From NCBI RefSeq assembly GCF_015832195.1, contig NC_052017.1, forward strand, positions 80,539,801 through 80,603,800: DNA of 64,000 nucleotides, read 5' to 3'. Positions 1 to 12,745 of the stretch are shown here, one piece after another. Each line of letters opens with the position of its first letter. Position 1 is the stretch's first letter. The notes beneath the pieces were generated by a model. That model did no database searches, was not told the DNA's origin, and worked only from the letters and a program-made list of their open reading frames with translations. The stretch comes from Motacilla alba alba. Taxonomy: Eukaryota; Chordata; Aves; Passeriformes; Motacillidae. Both the position numbers and the translations under genes were made by a program.

Positions 1-1587
1 AGTATAATTGAAAATTATATGTAAATTGCCTAAAATTTCTTGGAGCAAAAATAAGAGATAATTGTGGCCAGCTGGTGTTTTAAAAGAAAAAAAAAATAAA
101 TTAAGGGCCTCAAAAAATAGAAAGAAAAGTTAAGAATCTAAATGCAGACCTCTTAAGTTTGCTTTAGGTTTTCATAACCTCTTTCACGAAATGTGTTTTT
201 GCCTCTTGTCATTTGACCTGGGAGAGGATATGTGTACTGATGCATACGTTTATAACCTAAAAAAAAATTGGAAAAACAGATGGAGATTCAGTGTTGGCCT
301 TTCATTGTCTTTAAATATTTAAGTTAGCTTAATAAAGTCAAACTAAGCTGAGGTGAAGCCCTGTGTTTTCAGTATTATAGAAAAAAAGCTCCACATTGAA
401 AACTGAAGTGGATAGCAAGCAGTATTTTTCTTAAAACTACTGCTGCATTTTCAACATCAATGAAATCTTAAGATAAATAAGTTTTGATTTGAAGGTCTAG
501 CTTAGATTCAGGCAACTGAGCCTATGTACTGCCAGTATAGATATCAGGGGATGATGGTTGTTAATTTGCTTTAGAATTAGCTCCCTTCTTTTCACTTTTT
601 TCTCTTCCTTAGTGCTCTTCATGACATCACTGCCAGTTTCAAGTGAGCCCTTCCTTGTCATGTGCAGCTGAACTCACCAGAGCATCTCATACAGTAACAA
701 CCGCAGTGAAACTTTAATTCAGTCTTTGGCATTCAACCTATCATTCCTTGTAAGGTAAATTTGTCTCTTTTTGAGGGCAATCTGGAGTGTTTATTCCACA
801 TACACAGTCGCTGAGATTTGTCATTAATTTGAATTTACTGTTCAAGTTGAGTCTGTATTTTCATTTGCCAATGAAAGCATGCCATGTTCTCTACCATATA
901 AACATAAATATAAATTCTCTACCACACAGGTATTGTCCTGACATAGCATATTAGCACTTCATATTTTCTACTTGTGAGACACAGGGAACGAGAGACAGCT
1001 TAAGAAATACAAACACACTTATTTTAATCATATTTGAACTATGGCAAGTTGACTATTTCATACCGGTATATTTCTATACCTAGAAAGTAATCATCTTGAG
1101 AGGTGTGTATATCAGGACTTTGATATATTTTGTTCTATCCTTATAGCTAGGGATACATAAAACAATCTTGGGTATGCTGCATTTTTTTTCAAAATACATA
1201 TCTCTTCCTGGTTTTATATTTTTATGAAGGTTTGAGCAATGAGCCTCGAGGCGGTATGTGACTGTAATCTGGATTTTGTAACATGTTTGTTTCACTGTAA
1301 CATGATTCTCCCAGTGTTCTGCAGGCTAAAAGTACACACATCTCATGGGATCTGTGGGTAAATATGTGATTCAAAATCAAATATACTCAACTGAAAACAG
1401 CCCCTAACAGGTCCCAACAAAGTAAGGTTGCATGACCTAGCTGGTTAAGTTTGTTAGATTGCAGAAGAGTAAGTTATCCCTTAGAAAGCTAAATCATCCT
1501 ATACAGGAATATATAAAGGCAGTATTAACTCTAATTTATGTATATGGGGAATAGACAACGAGGAAAATCTGGAGGGACTTGGTGTAA
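1..1587. other. Intergenic or intronic DNA, no gene seen
   Basis: AT-rich DNA with stop codons in all frames. The longest open stretch is about 71 codons on the minus strand and has no recognisable domain. I see no CpG cluster, no promoter architecture and no repeat that I can name. It ends at the left edge of the LTR beginning at 1588. Confidence 0.7.
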
Positions 1588-2169
1588 TGTTGTTGGGGTT
1601 TAATCCCAGATAACAACTAAGCCCCACACAGCTGCTCCTCCACTCCCCACATCCGCTCCCAGAGGGATGGGGGAGAGGGTTGGAAGGGTAAAAGTGAGAA
1701 AACCCACGGGTTGAAGTAAAAGTTTAACAGGTAAGCATGCAAGCAAAGCAAGACAAGAAACTCATTCACCTCTTCCCACAGGCAGGCATGTGTTCAGGCT
1801 TTCCCAGGAAAGCAGGGCTCCATCACTTGTAACAGTGACTTGGGAAGAAAATGTAATCGCTCCATTTACCTTCTTCCTACAGCTTTTATGTATTGAAAAA
1901 GATGCCATATGGCATGTGATGTCTCTTGTATCAGTTGGGGTCAGCTGTCCTGGCTGTGTCCCCTCTCAACTCCTTGTGCAGCCCCAGCCTACTCACTGGT
2001 GGGTGAGGAGAGGAGCAGAAAAAGCCTTGGCTCTGTGTAAAAGCTGCACAGCAATGGCTAAAACATTTCTGAGATATCAGACCTGTTTCCAGCACAAATC
2101 CCAAACATAGCCCCATATTAGCTGTTAAGAAGAAATTTAGCTTTTTTTTTTCCAGCTAGAATCAGCACA
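1588..2169 (-). mobile_element. Solo LTR of an avian endogenous retrovirus, probably ERVL-type, minus orientation
   Basis: The plus-strand left edge reads TGTTGTTGGGGTTTAATCCC and the right edge ends near CCAGCTAGAATCAGCACA. These resemble the two ends of a very common bird LTR family whose sense strand starts TGTCCTGGTTTCAGCTGGGA. Family-like blocks inside include GGGATGGGGGAGAG, the ACCCACGGGTTGA block, a degraded TATA region near 1880-1890, and GGTCAGCTGTCCTGGCTGTG near 1938-1957. Length is about 582 bp with no internal retroviral genes, so it is a solo LTR left by LTR-LTR recombination. I found no matching flanking duplication, consistent with an old copy. A 106-codon open stretch at 1790-2110 lies inside the LTR and is not a gene. 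The family name rests on memory and was not checked against a library. Confidence 0.82.
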
Positions 2170-2924
2170 AATGTCTGCCCAGTATCAGCAAGGTGACCCT
2201 GTTCTTCCACCAGCAGTGTCACATTTTTCAACCAAAATTAGAACTACCGAGTGTTAATAAGATCTCGGTTGACAGAACAGCAGACTATTTTTTCAAAACT
2301 AGGAAAAAAACTTATCAAGAGTATAGTGTTGCATGCAAATAGACCTAAAATATTGCATTTAGTAGCTAATAAAATTTTTCTTGAATTGACTAGTTACTTG
2401 GTGAGGGACAAAACCCTAATATTATTATTAGAAAGCTAAATCTTGGCACGTATTCTCAAGGCCTTACTTGAATAAATAAGACATTGCTTATGTAGCATTA
2501 AAGTACCTAAGACTTGAACAGTACTTCAAGCAAGTTGCCACCATCCTAAGAAAACATGGGCAATAAGACATCTGATGGAAATATAACCAGACTGTCAACA
2601 GAGAACAATCTCCTTCCTCTATTGTCTTCCCATTTTTCAGAAAAAGAAAGAGAATGCGTATTGAGCTAAATGTCATTAAAAGCTCAGAGAATAATCTTAC
2701 AGAAATCTTGCAAAGAGCGTCATCAGGAAAACACAGGGACACAGGTAAAAGCCACCTTTTAGAGCTGTTCTAATAATTTTGTTTTAATTTCTGCTAGCTT
2801 ACTCCATCAAATTATTCCATCATTGTCTCATAATAGGGCTGCTCTGTCAGGTTCATTCTATAGGCTGATGATCAGAAAAGAAGCATTTAATTCACAGATT
2901 TCAATATGGTCTCTGCTTTTGGTA

Positions 2925-3060
2925 AAATATTTTATCTCTGTTTTGTAGGTGAGCTAATTAAAGCATGAAGGATGCGAGGGAGTTTTGCAGTAAATCAGCA
3001 GCAGAGTTAAAAAGGAGAGGATGAAGTTTTCTTGATTTTCAAAATAATGCCCTGGCTACT
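2925..3060. repeat. Possible ancient MIR-like or L2-like SINE remnant
   Basis: The block reads like a decayed version of the conserved amniote motif in which a 'TTTACAGATGAGGAAACTGAGG' type segment is followed by 'TTGC..AGGTCACACAGC...GGCAGAGC'. Here the matches are TCTGTTTTGTAGGTGAGCTA and then TTTTGCAGTAAATCAGCAGC followed by AGAG. The match is loose and gapped. A chance resemblance or another ancient repeat is possible. Confidence 0.3.
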
Positions 3061-5729
3061 AAGCTGTGAAATAATTTCTACTGAAACTGTGTCCCATGCA
3101 AAATTTCTATGAAGTACAAAGTAAAAGGGTTTCATAATACCCCAGAATTTCTTCCTGACTCCTCTTCAAATTGTTGCACTTCTGCTCTGTGTGAACTGTT
3201 ATCCTGATGAGATTTTTCAAATCCCCTGCTGTTTATTTCAGGGATGGAGCAAAAGTAATGCAATTTTAATTATATGACCAGTTTTGCACTTTGATTTCAA
3301 ATTCAGACTATTATGTGCTTCTAGATATAATCCTGTTGGATTTCTGCAAATTTACAAAGCTAAGTTTGCAGTAGATTTGACTACTCCTTCACAGTAATTG
3401 CACTTTACAGTTTCCCTCAAACTGCTGTAAGGATTTCTTGGGCCAGTGTTCATATCACTTTATGTTTTACTGTTCAAGATTAAATTTTCTTCCATTGGTT
3501 TGTCTAATTCTTGTTTTTGAAATAATTTTCAGTATTGTAGAAAATCCTAGTGCAACCAGGCTGTTTGCTTGTGCTCTGTGAAAAGAATATTTAGGCATAT
3601 TTGGTTTGAGCTCAATGACTGACACTTTTTGTCAGGTAACACAGCGCTTAAATTGCCATCAGCTAGTGAACAGCTACTCCCTATTCATCACTGCATGCTG
3701 CTCTTCATTTTACAGGTTTCTATTGTGTCCCTTTTATCATTCCTTCTCCTCTCTGCAGCATCTAATTGTGTTCCTTTGGTTTATTTTTTTTTTTTTTACA
3801 CAGAAGTGTTATCATATTTTTTTTCTTTTTGTAGTAATAGTCTATTTGTTGAATGCAAAGGAGTAGACAATTCTGGATTTGAGCACATTACTGATATATA
3901 CTATGGCATAATGGCCTGTTTTGTGCTCTACTTATTTCCTAATGTTCTGTTGTCTTTCTGGTCACCAGTGAGCATTTTACCACTTGTTTTCACAGAGCTA
4001 TCTGCAGGGAATATAAGACCTCCTCCTTGAGAATAGCGAGCTCATTTGTTACTGCGTGCGCAGGCAGGCTTGCCCATTACATGTATCTATTGACACTGAA
4101 TTTCAGCTGCTCTTCTATTGCCCAGTTGCTCATCATCATGAGATCCTTCTGCAACCCCTGGCAAGCTCATGAATGTTTAGAGCACCAAGGAAATGTTAGA
4201 TGCAAGTAAACTAACTGCTTGCCTAAATACAAGGATTATACACACAGTAATGTGCGTCCTTTCCTGTCAGGTTTCCTATGGAACTTTCTGGATGTGGACA
4301 GAGTTCTTCTTTAGCTCCTGCTGCTGTTGAACAAGGCACTAATTTTTATTTAGTTCTACTCTACTGTAACTACATCTTTTTCTGAGCTTCTCTGCCCATC
4401 ACAGAGAGCCTTGAGGGTATGATGGGAGAAACTTTGATATTGGCCAGGAGGCAGGATATTTTGTAGCCTCTGAGGAGCTTTGGGAAGTATTAGATCAATG
4501 TGCAAATTGCTGTAGTCAGGGCTGGGCACCTCACTGGCTCCCACCTGCCTAAATAATGGAGCTGATTTCAGTCAGGCACTGAAATTGAAGGTGAAATGCA
4601 TCATGACAATGAGGGAAAAAAGCAAAAAATGGTGCATGAGGTACACTTCAGTAAGTTGAAGGGTAATGCGTCCATCATTGCTTTCGGGGGGACAGATGAT
4701 CAGATAATGCCAAACAAGTGTCATGTCTCACAAAGCTCTCTTTACTAACACAGTACGCTGACCATACTATTGACTAGACCAATGTCAGATTTTAGGGAAC
4801 AAGAGTAAGAGATGCTTTCAAGATCATCCTGAGTTTTATCATGGTTCTTGAAGACTGCGCATGTAATGTTTTTACAGTGGCTGCTGTCTGGGGATCCTAT
4901 CATGTGCCTAGATTTAGGTGTTTTGGGCAATTTTAGGTGTCTTCCAATCTCCTACCTATTTCCAGCTACCAGTCCACAAGGTCTCCTGGACAGCCTGTGT
5001 TAATTTTGCCTCACTCCTTTCTGAAACAATGATTCCTTCATGACAATGTGAATGACTTTGAAAACTGAATAGTTATAGCCAATTCACTTACACAGAATAC
5101 ATAAAAAGAGCTTGACCATGATTCCACAGTAACAGCAAAACAAAATTCAGGGAAAACCTTCAATGCATGGAAACACTTGTGTAATAAAATGGATATTTCA
5201 TTCATATGAAGCAGAATATATTTGCTAAGAAATATGAAATTTAGTTACTGTGATAATTTTCCTCAAAATATATTTTATGACATTTTACTCGTGTAATTTT
5301 TCTCCTCTGTGCTCCCCAAATCTTCAGCTCCTGTGAACAGTATTTCCCTCTTTAATATGATGAAGGAAAATAATCCCCTTATTCTGGGTAGGAACTGACT
5401 GGAAATTCATTCACCCACTGGAAATTCTTGTATAATTCTTCTGAATTTTCGTAGTGACTGTTCTCCTCTGTGCATCATAACACATTTTTTTCTGCAAGAG
5501 TTGTAACAAAAGAACCCCTTCAGATTTATTTTCATCTTTGTGTAAGTTCATTAAAAACATAGCTTTGAAGATTGCAATGTCTTGTTGTTCAAAACAGTGG
5601 GAAAAAGACTCCATTTATGATTAATGATGACTCCATTTCCAGTTAGAGAAAAAAATCTTCATTTCCACATATAAGATTTCAAAGGGCTGAGTTGGTTTGT
5701 TTTTTTGGTTTGGATGTTTTGGTTTTCTT

Positions 5730-5780
5730 CCCCCTCCCCCCCCCCCCCCCCCCGATTTTTGAGGGGGGGGGGGGTTGGGG
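5730..5780. repeat. Homopolymer C-run followed by G-run (hairpin and G4/i-motif potential)
   Basis: A run of 18 C (5736-5753) is followed by a short AT-rich loop (GATTTTTGA) and a run of 12 G (5763-5774), then TT and four more G. The two runs can form a 12-bp G:C stem. Either run alone could form a quadruplex or an i-motif. Run lengths in raw data of this kind are error-prone. Confidence 0.85.
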
Positions 5781-7194
5781 TTTCTTTTTTAAAGATTATA
5801 GTTCAGATTATTGCATTTCAGTGGTTGGTCAGAAGGCTTCTAAAATTTTTAGTTAAACCAGACGCAAAATGAATTCTGTATTGCAATTTATTGGATGCAG
5901 TATGTTCCATTACTTACTGTTAATAAACAAAAAAGATATTGCTAGAAAAAGATATTGTGACTGAAGTTACCTTCACAGTCTCTGTTCAGCAACTTCAGCT
6001 GTGACAGGGTATGTTTTGCAAACACAGAAGCTGTCACACAACCATCTTTTTTTGTTTGTTTGTTTGCTTGCTTTACTCGGTCTCTGCACAGCACAAATGA
6101 CATAATGGTTCTATAAAATCAAGTAACAAAAAGAACCTGGGTTATATCTGCTCAAATCCTAGAGATAACTTAGCTTGCAAGGAGTGGGGAAAGAAGGGAT
6201 TGCAAAAAGAAAACAGTTACAATGCTCTGTGACAGAAACTGGTTGTAGGGTATGTAGCTGGGCTCCATTTAAGTTTATTCCTTGTCCAAGTGTTTATGCA
6301 TCTCCTGTACACAGCATTAGTTTGCATTTTGTATAGACTTCCTTCAAGAAAATTGAGAATTTTAGTAAATGTTTTGCAGCTTGTTGAAAGTTAAGTTTCA
6401 AATCAGACCTTCTTCCCCCACCCTGACAGCCCAGAGAATTAGACGTGTACTACCAGCTTGTACAGAAAAAAAAGAGGGAATGCTGAGAGATTTAGGTTCC
6501 CAACAAATCAGTCACAAAGTTAAAATTAGAGCCTGTTATTTCAAACTTGTTTGTTAAATTTATGGTAAGTTTTAAGCTTGGCATTAAGAGTGGAGAATAA
6601 TAACAGTTGTATTGTTGTATTCTCTAGTTTCTGTCTCTCTCTCTCTGTATTCTCTACAGTTGCATTGAAGGCACCCCAGTGCCTTCATTTACTCCTGTTG
6701 ATAAATATCTTTGAAAATATAATTTTAGGATGTTCAGTTGTTCTGTCCTTGTGCCTTTTAACTCTGAAGCTACTCAGCACAGAGACAGAAGAAAATAAAT
6801 GGTTTTACCACTGTCTCAGGAGGCAAGTTCTGACTGGTGTCTATCTTTATATTGGTAACTTGTGAGCAGAAGCACAGCTGAAGTAGGGAGCCATTCTGAA
6901 CTGAGAGTGGCAACCATCATAACTTTATGTCAGCAATGAAGTTAATGAGTATATTCTCCTTTCATAGCCCGTGGAGGGAGCATTATGTACAATTACTTGC
7001 CTTTGCAACTAGCAACAAAATATGACAGGGAAAACATTATAATGAATCCACATAAAATTCTGTCTCAAAAACCTCTGACATGTCTGCTGAAAGGATCTTT
7101 TTTTCCCAAAGTATTTAGAAAGTGCTACTGAGAAGAATTATAAGACAGGTTGGAATACCTAGAAATAAACTTTGGAAAAATTGGTAGCTTTTGA

Positions 7195-7262
7195 TCCCTC
7201 TAATAACTAATAACTTCTAATAACAGCTAATAAATTCCCTCTAATAACAGCTAATAACTTCT
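7195..7262 (+). repeat. Short degenerate tandem repeat (CTAATAAC-type)
   Basis: The phrase CTAATAAC recurs, and the longer phrase CCCTCTAATAA...CTAATAA appears twice in succession. This looks like local slippage-type duplication with no coding content. Confidence 0.75.
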
Positions 7263-9870
7263 CTGCATATATTCTATGAAAAACATTATAAGTTATTATA
7301 TTTGTTAAATAATGTAATAAACTTATTTTCTATTTGGATTATTTTTGAAGAAAAGCTTGGTTTGGCAAATCAAAGAATATTTTACTTTAGTCTTCACCTG
7401 TAGACCAAGCTTAAAAATAAGCATTAAGCTGTATAGTATATAAAATAGCTTAAATTAATGACAAAAATATAAACTTGCTTATGCTCCTTCTGTGATCTTT
7501 CTTATCTTAGAGGTCTTTCCCAGCTGAATGCTTCTTTTTTCCCTCACTCAGCCTGTCTGAGGAGTAGAAGATAAACATTCTTAAGCAGAGAAAGGGCAGT
7601 TTTCAAAATTGGATGATATACCCACTGTCTAGGTGGAACATCATACTTAAAAACTGTGTTCTCTCTGCAGAGGAGCCATCTATCACTAGCCTCTGAACTG
7701 GTGCCTGGATAAAGACTTTTTATTCTTAAAATGTGCTCAGGTCCAAAGCCTTAGAGATATTCTGAGCTAGATCATTGATAGCTCAATCACAAGAAAAGGA
7801 AATTAAATTTTACCTCAAAGTGCTGACAGGTCAGGTTCTTCAAATCATAACTCCGGAAAATGTTGCATCCTATGTAATCTCTTCTGAGTGACATTGCATC
7901 AAAGACACTGCATTGAGTTACAAGCCCTTTCTTATACCTTCTGGAAGTCAGTTCCCTTCTTCCTTGATATTTTTGCTTTGACTTTTTGTACTTTTGAGGC
8001 ACTATTTCCTTGCTGAACACTTCATAGCTGTATTATATTGGGGTTTGTTGTGTGCCATTCAGCTTGGAAGAGGAGATTAATGTATTGTTCCTAAATTCCT
8101 TCTCCTTGGAGGAAAGGCTCTCAGTCTTTCTGCATGCAGTAAGAAAATGGACCAGACTCCTTCAAACTGGACACAACAGCATGAAGGCAAAGCTTCTGAT
8201 GCTGCAGCAGGCCATTCCAGTTCATACAGTTATACTCCCCGTTTTCTGCAAAGCAAACGAGGATGTGATTTCAGAACAAAGGGAACCTGGAAAGAGTAGA
8301 AATCTTGTAGTCCCTGAAGCTCTCCAACCACTCATTCTATGTGATGTTCTTTGACAGGTCCAATATTCTAAATCACCACTTCCATGAAGTTGGTCTTTAT
8401 TCATCCCTGGATAGAAGAATTTAGAGCAGCCTTCTCCTGTTATCAGAAAAGTGGCCAGAGTGTGGCATCCAACTTAAGAGGTGTGTAACTTGACTTTCCT
8501 CAGACAAAAAATGACAACAGTACCAGAGTAGATAACAGAGGAAGGAGTGGGTTGTGGGCCACAAGAGGGTCTGCACTGGGAATGGTTTTGCTTCATGATG
8601 AGCTAAAGCACTTACAATGTTTCTGCCTTTCCATATGGTCCTTGGATTTTCTCATAGATCCCAGCATTAGACTGCACATCTGCAGAAAGAAAGTTATTTC
8701 ACTCCTGCAAATAGTTGGCTCTTTAATTTTTTATTACATTTTGTTTGGTTTGTGTGGAGTTTTTTTAGTCATGTTCCAATTCCTTTCTTTTTTGAAAAGC
8801 TGATGAATACCACCTTTACTTCCCAGCTGTCAGAGTTTAGACAGCTGTACTTGACATTTTCAAATATGACATGGGATGTTGATCTCAAATCTAGACAAGT
8901 ATAAAAGAATTTCTATTTGTGCCATGGACCAGGTACAGATACCACTCATCTATCTATTCTATGAATGCACACCCGTAAACATAAAATATTAATGCAAAAT
9001 TTTGCATGTTGGGAAGTTCTACTGATGCTGGCCTGAAGAACATCAACACCCACCTTCACAGAATGCACAGAGGAATAAACAGGCTCCCCAGTCTTTATTG
9101 TATTTGCTCCTTGGGAAAGAGCTTGGAGTTGGAAGAGACACTTAGACCAAAAATTGTATGAAAGTTTCTTCAGAATGGAGATTCCTGCCTGGAACTTTAT
9201 TGACTCATTTTATTGACAATTTGGAGAATTTGGTGTTGATGTAGGCTGGGGATTCAAGCAAGCTGGTCAATCAAAGGTGAGAGTTTGGCCTCCAGCTGCA
9301 GAATGGCTTAGTCTAGTCTTTAAAAAAAACACAAAATAATAATAAAAAACCCATTCCAATTGCAAGTGAGTAGTATTCTAAATCACCATCTGATGTTTGC
9401 TCCAGTTTTGTGGTTGTTTCCATAAAAAGACAGCACTGTCAAAAGCTGGCATTTTCAATGAAATTTGAAGAGAATCCAGTGTTTTTCAGACTTGAGAGTC
9501 AATATTAAATGCTATTAGTTGGTAGTTTTATTTAACTACTACATCTTGAACTATTCAGTTTTGAACTGCAAACAAGTATTGTGCTGGGGTAACTTAAATA
9601 TTTAAGTGATTATATCCCTTGTTATCATATCAATTATCAGAAGATCATTAGATGTTTTGTGTCCTGTTGCTTTGGGGGTGATTAATGACACCAAACCATG
9701 AAGTCCCAAGGCATTCTCTGGGCATCACTTGAATGTTCTCACTTTCTCAGAGTCAGGAAATGCTGGTGTTCTGTCAGTACTTCCACTACAGTACTTTCTT
9801 TCCTTTTTTTTGGTGGTGGAAAATATATTCTAAATTTTTCTCCCTTTAAAACAACATTTCAGTTGCTTAT

Positions 9871-9932
9871 TTCCCTGGTGAACATCTGGTCTGTAGTCCT
9901 GTTCCCTGGTGAACATCTGGTCTGTAGTCCTG
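9871..9932 (+). repeat. Exact 31-bp tandem duplication
   Basis: A 31-bp unit starting TTCCCTGGTGAACATCTGGT occurs at 9871-9901 and again, identically, at 9902-9932. Identity between copies implies a recent duplication or an assembly artefact. The unit length is not a multiple of three and no gene is affected. Confidence 0.95.
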
Positions 9933-11441
9933 TTGCTCGTGTTCTCTCATTCTTCCAAGTGTTGACAAATCAGCTTTGGCACTACTTCCATGAAGAGCTA
10001 AATCTTGCATGCAGGTGATTCCCTTAGCTTCAATGTAATTATTTCCTTAGTCAAAACTAGATATTTGCTGAGACCTCTGTAGGTTTTTGTTTATTTGCTG
10101 GGTTTTCTTTGTAAAAGTTGTAAAATGACCAGTTGAGGTCAATCATCACAAAACTATGTTAAATAAGGACCATGGGTTTGGGCTTTCGAAAATAAGTGCC
10201 TTTCCCTCCTAATTTTGATGGAAGATGTATTTTGAAATAAATCTTCATCATAGATGGAGATACTTAATAACAACATATAATGATATAATTTTATTGTTTC
10301 CTATTAAAGAATTTAAAACTTTTGACAAATGTTAACCTTATATTCTTTAGGTTATAAAAGCAATTGTGTCGTCATGAAAACAGTGAATTATTGTTATTTC
10401 TCAGGACAAACTGCATAAAAATTATAAATGCCAAATAAAACCCAGATTTTTTTCCTAGAATTTTAATTTAGAGGAAAAAAAGTACTGCTCTTATTAAAAT
10501 GTCTGGCAGGATGTTTTTTTTTCCTGTGGGTCCTAGTTCTAGAGCTGTGTCCTTGAAGCCAGATTTTGAAGGCTGCATGCAGTTCAGCTCTCTGTCTCTG
10601 CAGAGGAACACTCTACTCTGGCTGTGTATCCATGAGGGCAGGATTTCCCACATGCATTGTTTCCCACTTCCCATCAGGGATGCTTCTGCCTTTCTGCCAT
10701 AGTCTCCTTTGTGCACTGCTCAATCTGCCCACCCAGCTTTTTTGGCAATCTGCACTCTGCTTTGCCCTAAGGCAGCTCTGCTCTGAAAGTGCTGTGCTGG
10801 GGTGTATGCAGTCAGCACTTTTTGAATCGGAGCTGCTTCTGTCCACCTTGGCAAGGTTGCCAGAAAGTCTTGCAGACAGCCCAGCTGTTTGTTAGTGTGC
10901 AAGGCCTGAGTCTCAACTTTAGCTATTCAACGCTCTGTTGGAGTGGATTAGAATTCAAAATTTGGAGTGTGAACATTATTCATGTTTAGTTTTAATCACA
11001 TTTACACTGCTCTTTTCATAACTCATCTAGATTAATTGCAATGAGGTCAGCCAGCAGCAGGGAATATGTTCTGAACAAGGTAAAACTTCACACCTTCCTG
11101 CCTGGAAAAGGGCAGAGTATCACAGAGAGCCATAAAATCAGGACCGGCATGAAAAATGGGAGTGTGAAATAATTTAATCACTGATTCTCAAAATACAGGG
11201 ACTCAAGTCAGTCAATAGAACTATTTGATTTAAAAATAAATTAATTACTTTTTCACACAATGTACCATTATGTTGTGAATTCATTCCCAGTGCAATCTTG
11301 AGAGAGCTAAAAGCATAAATGGGTTTCTAAAACAATTCCGTGAATTCATAAAGAATAACTCAATTGGTGACTAGAAGAAAATCTGCTCTGGATGCAGACT
11401 CAGAAGGCACATGTCTGGCTACTGCGTAGATATGAGGAGAC

Positions 11442-11458
11442 TTTTTTTTTTTTTTTTT
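11442..11458. repeat. Poly(T) tract
   Basis: Seventeen consecutive T, interrupted at 11459 by A. It could be the reverse of a poly(A) tail, but I see no retroposed sequence or flanking duplication beside it. Confidence 0.8.
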
Positions 11459-11589
11459 ATATAGCAATCTCCAGGGATTTTCAGCTGGCCACTTTCAGAG
11501 GAGAGGATCCAGGTTCAGCAGGCCAGTGCCTTGTTCTCGTGCCTCCTGAGTCCCCTTTTGCTCTGGTGCCTGACAGCACAGTCCCTGAA

Positions 11590-11634
11590 TGTTTGTGTGT
11601 GTTTGTGTTTGTTTGTGTGTTTGTGTGTGTGTGT
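11590..11634 (+). repeat. GT/GTTT microsatellite
   Basis: An irregular mix of GTGT and GTTT units. Open stretches overlapping it in both directions (11392-11727 plus, 11495-11833 minus) are open only because the simple repeat lacks stop codons. Confidence 0.9.
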
Positions 11635-11999
11635 CTGCTGGCTGCTGGAAGGGACCCAGATGAACGCCCCACAGCAGAGAGTGACATAGGGCTAGACCTG
11701 CCTGCCAGGTTTCAAGGGGTGCAGTAAAAACACAACCTGGGTGACAATCCAGCTTCTCAGGCTTTTTTGATGACCCTTCAGAGAGTGGTTTTGTTGAGTT
11801 GTAAAGTGAAATGGATGATGTGGAAGATGGCACTTGATTTGACCCTCAAATGCAGGTGGTTTAATTTTTGTGTTGGTAACCAGTCATGTTGCTGTCCTAT
11901 GCTAGGCTGGGAAATGAACTTTCTTTTGTGTTGCAGGGTGTTTTCTTTAGTTTTATTTGTATGCTTACTGTTTGATTTGTGGTTCTGTAATTCCCTTGT

Positions 12000-12745
12000 G
12001 TTGTCCTCTCCCTGCCTTTAGAGTGGCACAGGTTTCCCACTTTGTATCTTATGTTTTTAAAATTAGACTTACTCCCTCATTATTTAGTTCAGTTAAGTGT
12101 CAGTTTTTCTGTTTGTTACCTAGCTACTCCCTGCCAAGTTTTAAACTTCCCAGTTGTTAGCCCCTCCTGTCCCTACCATTTCCCCAGAACCTTCCTTACT
12201 CCTCCTTCCATTAAATGTCAATCTCTCCCAGAACTTGCCTTTCTCTTAGAAACTTCCCTGTCAATTTTGTATTCTTTGAAACCCCATTAGTTCACTGAAG
12301 CTGTTCTCCTGCCTCATAATCCTTCATTTACACATTGTATTCTCCACATTGTGTTTCACCCCCAGTTCTCCTGATTGGTTAAAGATTGTATCCTCCCCTG
12401 AGACCTCCCCCTGTTTATAAGCGATTGTCTGCCCTCAGTTTGGGGTCCTGGGACCCTGGGGACTCAAGGAGTTTTGCCATCGAACAACGTTATCCCAGTT
12501 CCACCCCAGGACCTGTGCTGCTGCCCTTTTGTTTCCGTGTTGAACCTCCACGGGTAGCTGGGATTCAGCGGAGCTGGGAAGGGGGGGTCTGTTGCGCCCC
12601 TGTTATCATCTAGCTGGGACTTAGCGCACCGTGACGCTTTTGTAAATGGAACTGTACAAAACAACGTAGTTGCTACAGGCTTCACGCCTGCTAGACGCCA
12701 CTATGACCAGTGCATGGCTGGATAAATAAATTCACTATGTATAAT
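12000..12745 (+). mobile_element. Probable solo LTR, plus orientation, 5' border unresolved
   Basis: The core looks like a retroviral LTR promoter. An inverted CCAAT box (ATTGG, 12374-12378) is followed 36 bp later by a TATA element (TTTATAAG, 12414-12421). Next comes a CpG-containing R-like region beginning near CAGTTTGGGGTCCTGGGACC, then a poly(A) signal AATAAA at 12725-12730. Upstream, about 12000-12370 is a C/T-rich U3-like stretch. A 16-bp phrase TAGCTGGGATTCAGCG (12555-12570) recurs with two changes at 12611-12626. Borders are uncertain. One candidate pair of 5-bp TTTGA flanks (11766-11770 and 12791-12795) frames TG...CA but has no inverted-repeat support. No internal genes are present. 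A host promoter with a short transcript is an alternative. Confidence 0.6.

Larger units (their letters stand above)
2170..11400. other. Long gene-free region
   Basis: About 9 kb of AT-rich sequence. No open stretch exceeds about 130 codons and none shows a domain, a signal peptide with downstream structure, or exon borders with coding character. It contains the small repeats listed separately: a possible ancient SINE-like piece near 2925-3060, a C-run/G-run hairpin at 5730-5780, a TAATAAC-type repeat at 7195-7262 and a 31-bp tandem duplication at 9871-9932. The hydrophobic open stretch at 3629-4030 is T-rich low-complexity translation. Confidence 0.6.

Noticed and set aside
1790..2110. 106-codon open stretch
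   Set aside because: It lies inside the solo LTR at 1588-2169. Its Trp-, Ser- and Pro-rich translation comes from LTR sequence.
3629..4030. 133-codon hydrophobic open stretch resembling a membrane protein
   Set aside because: Phe/Leu/Ser richness follows from T-rich DNA. The overlapping frame at 3606-3866 is equally hydrophobic, and no family features are visible.
11392..11833. Open stretches of 111 and 112 codons on opposite strands
   Set aside because: Both are kept open by the GT microsatellite, and the minus-strand frame reads Thr-His-Thr-Gln repeats.
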